From UBA1672 sp046542355 (lineage in GTDB: Bacteria > Pseudomonadota > Alphaproteobacteria > Micavibrionales > Micavibrionaceae), in assembly GCA_046542355.1 (NCBI GenBank), contig JBKHBN010000025.1:1-25417 (forward strand): a stretch of DNA of 25,417 nt, written 5' to 3'. Below the pieces are notes generated by a model. It saw only the letters and a list, made by a program, of their open reading frames with translations, did not search any database and was not told the origin of the DNA. How positions within the stretch are numbered: position 1 is the stretch's first letter; every line of letters starts with the position of its first letter. The translations under genes and the position numbers were made by a program. Below are positions 16,001 through 22,302 of this stretch, in pieces.

Positions 16001-16419
16001 TCGTACCAACGTTCGGCTTGAACTACACACGTTATGATGCTGACAGCTACACTGAGAAAGTTGCAGGCGCAAACTTCAACAAGGTTGACTCTGATGCTTT
16101 GAACATGTTCGAAGTGACATTGGGCGCAGAAGCTGCATGGGATCTAGCGCAAGCTGATGGTTCTATCGTACAGCCTGTTGTTCGCCTTGGTGTGCGTCAT
16201 GACCTTATCGGTGATGAGTTCGAAGCCACTAACACTCTTGTGGGCGCGAGCGCTTATAAGACAAAAGGCTTTGATCCTGCTCAGACAACATTTGACGGTG
16301 GTGTCGGTGTGACATATTTCAGTACACAAAACTGGGATTTCACAGCGGACTACAATGTTGAGTACAAGTCTGACTATGTATCACATGCCGGTCTTTTGAA
16401 AGCAGCTTACAACTTCTAA
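13060..16419 (+). CDS. Autotransporter (type Va secretion) with beta-strand-repeat passenger
   Basis: A 1119-residue protein. Residues 1-29 are a signal peptide ending AQA. Residues about 30-760 are a Gly/Thr/Val/Asn-rich passenger of short imperfect repeats (variants of LTVGGATTI and TVTGT), predicted to fold as a beta-helix; I see no protease or lipase motif, so adhesin or surface-layer use is more likely. A helical linker (about 770-840, including AVQAGVSIANQTANLMGTRL) precedes the outer-membrane barrel (about 845-1119), which starts SSFWGQAFG and ends in the expected aromatic residue (KAAYNF). No cysteine is visible anywhere, usual for autotransporters. Codon choice is strongly biased (GGT, ACA, GTT), suggesting high expression, as do the strong ribosome binding site and dedicated terminator. 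The passenger's ligand is unknown. Confidence 0.9.
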   Translation: MELNIRKSLLMGTALVAVGAFAVSTAAQAQQTIQISGGDTFDADAPFDAFVAGDNIDVNSEALTINSTRNTTIGAITDVAEENGSVAIINTTTDVTQEIGSVTLETGGFGVDNGAAVDSDVAVTITGTTVLDSGALSVDNSSTGHSTSATTLTFQGDVTVGGATTVLTDGTGQTAVTSVLNLDGASSTFTGGMTVTGGADAASNTSSVVVSGAAVDFGSGLTLTDGDTGAAILTLDGGTTAQQVTGNIAGTGDINVANSAGATFLGTVGAGTNVITIEDATGANNSSATFQNTVNAATVTLGGAGTGTNTVTFDTTTNSDFTVTGTINGGLAAETNSVVVTGSHATSNTVTAASAWGGGAGLLNSLTVSGSATLAMGANNLTVDNGAAGGLITVGSDAGLSVTTGTIDTATIANAGTLTVGGATTITADITGAGTVAVTGDAGTIDGSIANAITVADDMSVTLQNTADDEVISGAITLNDSGIDDGVIFDDGTGTLTVSGAITAGTHEMGLITIADSTGTVAFTNDIGTNATTGEVGALNFAGASANTVTTTGNMYVDAIDLVDAANTLQFVGTSAQTVSGTIDGPGILTVGGASTNSDVTFAGTVGLVSTALSSGSTAEGSTARFSDDATITGAWANAGTTRVAAGATLTAGSYSGAGSVVLALTDGGTVGTLETSDFGNVDLGGGGTLAVADASLNVTGFIAEGTANNVFADDDLAADGTLSENSALITATVEAATGHVTIAHAATSNFTKSKTSANAATALNAVGATATGNLETVADAYAAAGTDTVDDVLEAVGADVGGGAVQAGVSIANQTANLMGTRLASLRDGSVATGMAAGSSYEGSSFWGQAFGKTGDQDERDNISGYDVDTYGLAFGVDTENLGDNLTVGLAFSYGDTEVDSKGLAKAKTEIDSYQLSLYGDYDLDDRTFISGNIGYIMADNDTTRNPAGTALVAKGNYDSDTIVVGAEVGREYMMGEAKVVPTFGLNYTRYDADSYTEKVAGANFNKVDSDALNMFEVTLGAEAAWDLAQADGSIVQPVVRLGVRHDLIGDEFEATNTLVGASAYKTKGFDPAQTTFDGGVGVTYFSTQNWDFTADYNVEYKSDYVSHAGLLKAAYNF

Positions 16420-16449
16420 GCCTTGCGAGTAAGATATAGAGAATTGTTT

Positions 16450-16480
16450 AAGCCCCCGTCTTGGGGGCTTTTTCTTTTTT
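16450..16480 (+). terminator. Rho-independent terminator of the autotransporter gene
   Basis: AAGCCCCC (16450-16457) and GGGGGCTT (16463-16470) form a perfect eight-pair stem with a five-base loop, followed by a T-rich tract to 16480. It lies 30 bases after the autotransporter stop codon. The opposite strand lacks a comparable T tract, so it acts mainly on plus-strand transcripts. Confidence 0.9.
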
Positions 16481-16540
16481 GGTTTTTCTTTAGAGTTTTT
16501 TGAGAGCCGGACTTTTTTGGTCTGGCGCGTATGACAGGAG

Positions 16541-17404
16541 CTAATTTTTGTTGCTGCATTTGGGGGGGATGGTTATAAGTTCCGGCCATTGTGCGCTCCA
16601 CCCGTGTGCATGATCGCTATTCGTAATGATTTTGTGGGTGATACAATCAGAGGCTCCGGCGCGCTTTTTGTAGCTGTGGAAGATGGTACTGGGCACGATC
16701 TTGTCTTTCTTGCCAATAAAGTGGATCTGCGCGAGCTGCACTGTTTTATGAGCGGTGTCTGCAGGGTTTAGGGATTGTGGCATTTTTGATACATTATGAA
16801 TATCGCTGAAGGTGTCGATATCAAGGTTTCCTGCAACTGTGCGCAGGCTTTTTATGTCGCTGCGGTTTTGTGCCAGAAGCGTTGCTATGGTTCCTCCGCC
16901 GGAATAGCCGATGAGATGGAGGTCGTTTGAATTGTGGCTGTTTTTGATTTGGTTGAGGGCTTTGTTAAAACTATCTATCACTTCGGGGGCAAAGCGGTGG
17001 GATGTCCAGTATTTGACCGGGCAGGGATTGCTGGCTGTGATGGGGGTGTATTGGCATGGGCGCGCGATGTATATGATGTTTTGTGATATGTTGTCGCTTG
17101 CTGCCAGTCTTAAAGCTACGGGATTGGTTGGGGTGGGGTTGCCTGAGGGTCTGGTGCGTTTGATCCAGGCCAGGCCGTCTCCTTCTATATAAATGCTCAG
17201 CGGTGCGTTTGTGTTTGTTATTTTCTGGAATGTGGTGAACGTGAATAAAGGCGTGGTTATTGTTTGAGCTTGCAAGTGGTTTGTCGCGGCGATGTCATGT
17301 GCGGCTTGTCTTCTTGATTCTAGCGTGTCCAAAGCGGCGCAGTTGCTTATGAGCAGGCTTGATGCCAGCAGGAGTAACAGTTTTTTTCCAGATGTGCGTG
17401 CCAT
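16541..17404 (-). CDS. Alpha/beta-hydrolase lipoprotein (paralogue 1)
   Basis: A 287-residue exported hydrolase. The N-terminus has two Lys, a Leu-rich core and LISNC with Cys22, which reads as a lipobox, although Asn before the Cys is unusual; a simple signal peptide is the alternative. The catalytic set is GYSGGG with Ser168, Asp234 (GKKDKIVP) and His265 (SDHAHGW). Cys117 and Cys128 (RPCQYT, NPCPVKYW) are shared with the paralogue at 18592-19578 and may form a disulfide. The two proteins keep triad residues at the same positions and share runs such as IARPCQYT and LIGYSGGGTIATLLA. Substrate is unknown; an envelope esterase or lipase-like role is a reasonable guess. Divergent from the DUF4197 gene. 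Confidence 0.7.
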   Translation of the reverse strand: MARTSGKKLLLLLASSLLISNCAALDTLESRRQAAHDIAATNHLQAQTITTPLFTFTTFQKITNTNAPLSIYIEGDGLAWIKRTRPSGNPTPTNPVALRLAASDNISQNIIYIARPCQYTPITASNPCPVKYWTSHRFAPEVIDSFNKALNQIKNSHNSNDLHLIGYSGGGTIATLLAQNRSDIKSLRTVAGNLDIDTFSDIHNVSKMPQSLNPADTAHKTVQLAQIHFIGKKDKIVPSTIFHSYKKRAGASDCITHKIITNSDHAHGWSAQWPELITIPPKCSNKN

Positions 17405-17491
17405 TTTTTTCGTGGTTTTTGAATTTTGCTGTTATCTATATTATTGAATATTTTATGAGGATGTCTATAGGTGGTTTGTTACATTTGAGCG

Positions 17492-17500
17492 TGATATAAT
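17492..17500 (+). promoter_or_regulatory. Extended -10 promoter of the DUF4197 gene
   Basis: TGATATAAT gives a perfect extended -10 element (TG, one base, TATAAT). A start near 17507 leaves about 54 bases to the ATG at 17561. No good -35 box is seen at normal spacing, which extended -10 promoters tolerate. Confidence 0.5.
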
Positions 17501-17560
17501 GTTTCCTGATGAACCTAACGTTTTATCGATCGACTTAGAATAAGGAAGGGCACAATTTTG

Positions 17561-18562
17561 ATGAGTGTTTTTAGAGCGATTTCATTTTTATTCATTTTAT
17601 CTTTCCTTCTTTTTGTTGCTCAGGGGTCGTTCGTGCGCGCTCAAGAGCCTGAAGGAGAAGGACTTTCTTTGCCTGCGCAAGAGCAATCTGAAAACTCATC
17701 TGTTGATCCTTCCGAGGATGTGCGTGGAGATGAGGAGTTGGAGACTCTAACACAGGAGAAGTCTTCATCAAAGCGCAGGATTGGGTATGTTAAGCTCAGT
17801 GAGCCCCTGACCCCAGAGCAGGTTGAGGCTGGTATTAAAATGATTTTGCGCCGCGGGGTGCATTCGGCTGCGCAAAAGCTTGGTGTTAAAGGCGGGTTTT
17901 TTAATAATGAAAAAGTGCGTTTGAATCTGCCTGATGCGGCCAGCGGTGTTGAACTTTCAGTGCGTGATGCCGGAGACGGACACTTGGTCGATGCTTTGGT
18001 TGAAAGTATGAACACGGTTGCTGAGCGTTCTATTCCAAGGCTTGCCGGTTATTTTCTGCTGGCTGTAGATCAAATAGAGATGGGAAATCCTAAAAAAGTC
18101 AATGAGAGCGAGGAAAAAACACCGGCTACGCTCTATCTGCACCGCCGAATGGCTATGGGTCTGGTTCATGTTGTGCGGCCCCTTTTTCGTATTGGTATTG
18201 CTGAGGAAGGGGTTGTTCGTGATTATGAGGCTTTGATAGATCGTTATGATGATTTACCTTTTGAGCCTGCTGTGTCCTTTAATGTTGAGGATTATATTGT
18301 CGGGCGCGTTTTGGAGGCGTTCTTCATTATGATGGGAGAAGAGGAGGAAGCTTTGCGCTCTGATCCCTTTTTGTGTATTAAGGAGGAGGTGTGCAAGGTT
18401 CTTGCGGAGGCTGCAGCGAATAACCCTGATATGAAGCAGCCTATGGATCCCGAGGATGTTATTGATATGCCTGTTGATGAGGGTGTGGGTGAAGGCGGGT
18501 CAGATTATGGCGATGATGTGCAGTGGCCTTCTGTAGAGTCGGGTATTCGAGTTAAATTTTGA
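17561..18562 (+). CDS. Secreted DUF4197-domain protein
   Basis: A 333-residue protein with a signal peptide (hydrophobic 6-20, likely cut after VRA at 27), a Glu/Ser-rich acidic linker (28-70), and a DUF4197-like domain at about 79-275. Family marks are the GIKMILRRGVHSAAQKLG helix, GGFFNNEKVRLNLPD (111-125), GHLVDALVESMN (140-151), ERSIPR, and the closing DYIVGRVLEAFFIMMGEEE segment. The acidic, Gly/Asp-rich C-terminal tail (after about 290) is outside the domain and looks disordered. DUF4197 has no known function; members are usually short exported proteins, and this one is longer at both ends. ATG 17561 is preferred over the TTG one codon upstream; GGAAGGG precedes it at 17544-17550. It lies between two hydrolase paralogues. 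Confidence 0.75.
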   Translation: MSVFRAISFLFILSFLLFVAQGSFVRAQEPEGEGLSLPAQEQSENSSVDPSEDVRGDEELETLTQEKSSSKRRIGYVKLSEPLTPEQVEAGIKMILRRGVHSAAQKLGVKGGFFNNEKVRLNLPDAASGVELSVRDAGDGHLVDALVESMNTVAERSIPRLAGYFLLAVDQIEMGNPKKVNESEEKTPATLYLHRRMAMGLVHVVRPLFRIGIAEEGVVRDYEALIDRYDDLPFEPAVSFNVEDYIVGRVLEAFFIMMGEEEEALRSDPFLCIKEEVCKVLAEAAANNPDMKQPMDPEDVIDMPVDEGVGEGGSDYGDDVQWPSVESGIRVKF

Positions 18563-18591
18563 GTATGTCGCTATTTATGGGGGGGGAAGCT

Positions 18592-19578
18592 TTACGGTTT
18601 TTCTGGTTTTTCCCGTACAGTTTGCGGCAAGTCTCTTGGCATTGTTGGAGATATAATTGTATCTGGCGTTGTGCCGGGGATGGTATTGCCGTTGGTTCCT
18701 TGCGCTATGTCGGCTCCATCACCGCTATAGCAGGAAACGGGAAGTTCTAGCAATTCAGGCCACTTATCTACCCACCCGGTATTATGACTTGCTTCTTGAA
18801 CAAACATCGTTTGGACACAATTTCCAGGGGGCATTGATTGCAGATAGCTGTGCAGCACTGCGGGCGGGACAGTATCATCTGCTCCCCCGACGAAGTGATA
18901 CTGGGGCGTTTTTGCAAGTGACATTGTTTCTGATACCGGATTAAGTGAATTGTTAAATGGGGGGGCGCCAGTTTCCTGTGTGTATGCTGTGTGGTCGAGA
19001 ATGCCAGCCACTGTGCGAACAGATTTTATGTCTGCGCGGTGTGCAGCAAGAAGTGTAGCGATCGTTCCACCGCCGGAATAGCCGATCAGATTGAAGCTGC
19101 GGATGCCGTAACGCGTTATGATACCTTCCAGTGCTTTGTTATATGAATCCAGCACGGTTTGTGAGAAGCTGTCCTCGTTCCAGTATTTAGGATCGCATTT
19201 TTGTGCCGGTGATACCATGCTTGTGTATTGGCACGGGCGGGCAATGTATATTACGTTCTCTGCCTTGTCTTTTGATGCCAGATGCAAGGCGACTGGGTTA
19301 GATGGGGTGGGGTCGCTTGCGTCTTTGTTTCCCTGGCCTTCTATGTACAGGTTTGCAACGCCTCCGCGGTCATGGATGCGTTCGTAAGCGCGCAGGAGGA
19401 ACGGTTCGGCGGTTATGTCACGGCGGATCATCCATGCGGGCGCTGCTATTCTTTGTGCCGTTTCGGTGCGCATGTAGGGATAGGTTGTACCTATACACCC
19501 GCCCAATGCGAGAATTGCCAGTGTTGCAATTAAACCCGATCTGATGCCTAGAGAATCTATGAATGAATCGCGTCTCAT
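18592..19578 (-). CDS. Alpha/beta-hydrolase lipoprotein (paralogue 2)
   Basis: A 328-residue paralogue of the hydrolase at 16541-17404. It has a good lipobox (LALGGC, Cys28), so it is probably a lipoprotein. Shared features are NLYIEGQG, PTPSNPVALHLASKD, YIARPCQYT with Cys116 and Cys128, and the nucleophile motif GYSGGG (Ser168). The charge-relay candidates are Asp234 (GGADDTVP) and His265 (EASHNTGW). It carries an extra Pro/Thr-rich tail of about 45 residues after the domain (TNGNTIPGTTPDTI and following) that the first paralogue lacks. The AAAGGGA ribosome binding site is well placed. The gene converges on the DUF4197 gene with 29 bases between stops. Substrate unknown. Confidence 0.75.
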   Translation of the reverse strand: MRRDSFIDSLGIRSGLIATLAILALGGCIGTTYPYMRTETAQRIAAPAWMIRRDITAEPFLLRAYERIHDRGGVANLYIEGQGNKDASDPTPSNPVALHLASKDKAENVIYIARPCQYTSMVSPAQKCDPKYWNEDSFSQTVLDSYNKALEGIITRYGIRSFNLIGYSGGGTIATLLAAHRADIKSVRTVAGILDHTAYTQETGAPPFNNSLNPVSETMSLAKTPQYHFVGGADDTVPPAVLHSYLQSMPPGNCVQTMFVQEASHNTGWVDKWPELLELPVSCYSGDGADIAQGTNGNTIPGTTPDTIISPTMPRDLPQTVREKPEKP

Positions 19579-19890
19579 TTGTCCCTTTTATTTTTCTGTT
19601 ATTTATTAACTTGTTTTAAATCATGCCTTAAAATGTTTCAGCCTGATTTCTTCATGTTTTTGCCGTGTCTATTCCAGAGGTCAGCTTAACGTTTGTGCTG
19701 ACCGCGTTTGCAGGTGTTATAAGAATATCCCTAAAAAGTACACATGCGTGCATATTTGCTACACTTAGAAACGCTATCATTTATGTTTAAACGAATCACT
19801 AGTGCTTAATGCTGCGCACAAACTTGTCCTCAACTTTTTTGATGTTGTTTGTTGAAAGGGTCTTGATTATGGCTTTTATGTCACAGTTTT
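19579..19890. other. 312-base intergenic region with one perfect inverted repeat
   Basis: No credible gene; the ATG-started frames are ten codons or fewer. It should hold the promoter of the hydrolase at 18592-19578 and the 3' end of xthA. The only clear structure is a seven-base perfect inverted repeat, GGTCAGC (19679-19685) and GCTGACC (19697-19703), with an 11-base loop and no T tract on either side. That could be an operator or RNA hairpin rather than a terminator. Confidence 0.4.
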
Positions 19891-20658
19891 TTATGTGTTA
19901 GCCAGCTCGAGTATGACAGGAGTGTGATCGGAGGGTTTTTCCCAGCCTCTTGGTTCTTTGTCAATGCTGCAATTTTGTAAACGGTCTGCCAGAGCCGGGC
20001 TGAGGAGGAAGTGGTCAATGCGAATGCCGTTATTTTTTTGCCAAGCTCCGGCTTGGTAGTCCCAGAATGTATAGAGTTCCGGTGCTTTGGATTTCATGCG
20101 CAGGGCATCGTATAGGCCCAGATGTAAAAGGGCGCGCCATGCTGCGCGTGTTTGCGGGAGGAACAGGGCATCGTCTTGCCATTGTTTGGGGTAATAGCAA
20201 TCTTTTACGTGCGGGATGACGTTGAAATCTCCGCCAATCAGGAAGGGGATATCGTTATCGCGCAGGGTTTTGAGGCGCTCGTAAAGTCTTTGCATCCATG
20301 CGCATTTATAGTCATATTTAGGGCCGGGAGCAGGGTTGCCGTTTGGCAGGTAGATATTGAGTATGCGCTGGCCTTGTATGTCGGCTTCGAGGTAGCGGGC
20401 TTGCGTGTCGTGCTCATCGCCGGGTAAGGCTTGCAGTACAACATCGATGGGCGTGCGTGCCAGCGTTGCAACGCCGTTATAGGCTTTTTCTCCTATGGTA
20501 TGACTGTAATAGCCCAGTGATTCGAAGTGCTCTGCCTGAAAAACAGTGCCTTTTAGCTCCTGAATCAGCAAGACATCAGGCGCGTGCTCTTTTAAGAAGC
20601 GTGTGACGTGGCTCAGACGCGCTTTGATTGAGTTGACGTTCCATGTGACTATTTTCAT
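19891..20658 (-). CDS. xthA: Exodeoxyribonuclease III (AP endonuclease)
   Basis: With the start at ATG 20658 the protein has 255 residues, slightly shorter than E. coli ExoIII (268). It is a metal-dependent base-excision-repair nuclease that cuts at abasic sites and has 3' exonuclease activity. All catalytic motifs are present: WNVNS with Asn7, LIQELKG with Glu34, YNGVATLAR, IYLPNGNP with Tyr103, GGDFNVIP with Asp144 and Asn146, GIRIDHFLLS with Asp215, and SDHTPV with Asp244/His245. The open frame extends upstream to 20871, but the added residues are not family-like and would overlap the divergent kinase gene; an ATG at 20670 is a close alternative. No strong ribosome binding site. Divergent from the PfkB-like gene. 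Confidence 0.93.
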   Translation of the reverse strand: MKIVTWNVNSIKARLSHVTRFLKEHAPDVLLIQELKGTVFQAEHFESLGYYSHTIGEKAYNGVATLARTPIDVVLQALPGDEHDTQARYLEADIQGQRILNIYLPNGNPAPGPKYDYKCAWMQRLYERLKTLRDNDIPFLIGGDFNVIPHVKDCYYPKQWQDDALFLPQTRAAWRALLHLGLYDALRMKSKAPELYTFWDYQAGAWQKNNGIRIDHFLLSPALADRLQNCSIDKEPRGWEKPSDHTPVILELANT

Positions 20659-20691
20659 TGTGTTATTCATGTTTCGAACGATAGCAACTAA

Positions 20692-20719
20692 CCGCTCTTG
20701 AAGCCAGCGGGGTTTTTTT
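20692..20719 (+). terminator. Terminator-like hairpin upstream of the PfkB-like gene
   Basis: CCGCT (20692-20696) and AGCGG (20706-20710) form a short stem with a nine-base loop, followed by GG and seven T (20713-20719). It points towards the kinase gene, 63 bases before its ATG, and no plus-strand gene lies just upstream that would need it. It may be leader attenuation or chance; the stem is short. Confidence 0.3.
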
Positions 20720-20782
20720 ATTTGAGTTTTTTTATTTGGTTTTGCTAAGGTTTCGTGGCTAAAAAATAAAGGAGATACGGTG

Positions 20783-21886
20783 ATGAATGGAAAAAAGGTT
20801 GTTTTTGTTGGTAAGCTGAATCTTGATATTGGGGCGAGTTCTTCTGATATTTCCGGGTTGGGTGATACCAAGGATTTTGCTACAGGGGGTATGGGGGTCT
20901 CGTTAGGAGGGGCGTCTTTTAATGTTTTTAGATCCTTTCGTGCGTTGTCAGATTTGTATGGTGAAAAGTATGATGCGGTGCTTGTAACGGATATCGGGTT
21001 GCCACCTGAAAGCGGTGAATTTGAAGGGCCGGATCAATATATGTTCGCGCATTTTGCTCATAATATGGCGCTGGATTTATTGAAAGAATCTGGTCTTGAG
21101 TGTGTTGATCTTTCTGAGGGGCGCAGGGGGGCTGGCGTTGCTGTGAGTTTGATTAGCGCGTGGTTCGGAGGTCGTCATATTTTTAAACAGGAAGAGCCTC
21201 TTGCTTCCAAATTTAATGATGTTTCCGGTTATGTCCCTCCAGAACTCCGGGCGGCTATTCATGGAGCGGCTCTGGTTTTTCTTGATCCTGCGCGTCCCTG
21301 GACACCTGCGACTGCGGCAGCTTTGTGTGAGGAGATGGGGATTTGTATGTTGACCGATTATGGTATGAAAGAAGTGTATGAGGGCACTCAACGTACTGCT
21401 GTTGAGCGGATTTTGGGGCATGCTGATATTATTGTAGTTCCGGGTGATGCAGTTGTTCCGGGAATGCAAAATGGTGTTAAAGATCCTGATCGTTTGTTTA
21501 AAATGTTGTGCAGCAATTCTTATCGTGCCGGAACAGTAATTATGTCGGATGGGACGCAGCCGGTTCAGTTATTAGATGATGGTCAGGTGCAGCAGATTGA
21601 TGTGGTTCCGGTTGATAATCCGATTAATGTTAGCGGTATAGGGGATACACGTGATGGGGCGCTTATGTTTTTTCTGGTTAATGGGGATGATCGGGAGGTA
21701 GCTTTGCGAAAAGCCATGGAGGTCGCTGCTCTACGAATTCAGTATCCCGGAGAGGAATGGACTGAGCATTTTCTTGATCATGTGAAGAATAATCCGTTGT
21801 TTGCAAAGGATATTGAAGCTATTAGGCTTGCAACTGGGCGGGAAGAAAATGTTCATGTTGATTTGCAGGTTTTTGATACGGGATAG
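20783..21886 (+). CDS. PfkB-family carbohydrate kinase-like protein
   Basis: A 367-residue cytoplasmic protein with the ribokinase/PfkB layout. It begins VVFVGKLNLDIG (6-17), has LGGASFNVFRSF (41-52) where the family has its first signature, and ends with NVSGIGDTRDGALM (282-295). The latter fits the second PfkB signature except for Ile in place of Ala (normally GAGD), and keeps the probable catalytic base at Asp288. It is longer than typical ribokinases (about 310) and has an acidic C-terminal tail. It probably phosphorylates a sugar or nucleoside with ATP, but the substrate cannot be told. ATG 20783 is preferred over GTG 20780 because the GGAG at 20771-20774 is eight bases away. It converges with erpA. 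Confidence 0.65.
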   Translation: MNGKKVVFVGKLNLDIGASSSDISGLGDTKDFATGGMGVSLGGASFNVFRSFRALSDLYGEKYDAVLVTDIGLPPESGEFEGPDQYMFAHFAHNMALDLLKESGLECVDLSEGRRGAGVAVSLISAWFGGRHIFKQEEPLASKFNDVSGYVPPELRAAIHGAALVFLDPARPWTPATAAALCEEMGICMLTDYGMKEVYEGTQRTAVERILGHADIIVVPGDAVVPGMQNGVKDPDRLFKMLCSNSYRAGTVIMSDGTQPVQLLDDGQVQQIDVVPVDNPINVSGIGDTRDGALMFFLVNGDDREVALRKAMEVAALRIQYPGEEWTEHFLDHVKNNPLFAKDIEAIRLATGREENVHVDLQVFDTG

Positions 21887-21939
21887 GGTCTTTGCCCCCA
21901 GAGTTGCGTGTGGTGTTTGTCTTAAACTCCGTGCGCTTA

Positions 21940-22257
21940 TTATACAGCAAAAGACTCACCGCAGCCGCAGCCTGATTGGGCGTTGGGGTTGTCTATTTTG
22001 AAATTTGCGCCGGAGAGGTCTTCTTGAAACAAAATGGTTGCGCCATTTAACAGGTTCAGTGAGATCTGGTCTGTGATGACGCAATGTTCAAAAACAAGGT
22101 CTGTGTCTTTTGTGTCTTCACATAAGGTGAGGTCGTAGCGAAAGCCCGAGCAACCTCCTCCTTCGATGCGGATGCGCAGCATGAGATTTTCTGCCTTGCG
22201 TTGTTCTCGCAGTGCACGAATACGCTTTACGACTGTTTCATCTACATTTAAGCTCAT
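21940..22257 (-). CDS. erpA: Iron-sulfur cluster insertion protein ErpA (A-type carrier)
   Basis: A 105-residue HesB/IscA-family protein. The three cluster-binding cysteines are in place: Cys36 in EGGGCSGFRY and Cys97/Cys99 in the terminal SGCGCGESFAV. It receives Fe-S clusters from the scaffold machinery and inserts them into apo-enzymes in the cytoplasm. Length and context favour ErpA over IscA: it is divergent from dgt with 45 bases between starts, an arrangement common in Alphaproteobacteria, and no isc or suf genes are nearby. Confidence 0.88.
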   Translation of the reverse strand: MSLNVDETVVKRIRALREQRKAENLMLRIRIEGGGCSGFRYDLTLCEDTKDTDLVFEHCVITDQISLNLLNGATILFQEDLSGANFKIDNPNAQSGCGCGESFAV

Positions 22258-22302
22258 GGGCTGGTATTATATGATCTTATAACACAGAGTATCAATAAAA
22301 TT
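22258..22302. promoter_or_regulatory. Divergent erpA/dgt promoter region
   Basis: The 45 bases between the two start codons must carry at least part of both promoters. It holds an AT-rich inverted repeat, TTATA (22267-22271) and TATAA (22278-22282), six bases apart, which also supplies -10-like elements in both directions. No recognised regulator box can be assigned. Confidence 0.3.

Noticed and set aside
19781..19807. Eight-codon ATG frame in the gap before the second hydrolase
   Set aside because: Too short, without a ribosome binding site or any similarity that I can recognise.
20659..20871. N-terminal extension of xthA
   Set aside because: Family proteins begin at MKI-TWNVNS, and the extension would overlap the start and ribosome binding site of the divergent kinase gene.
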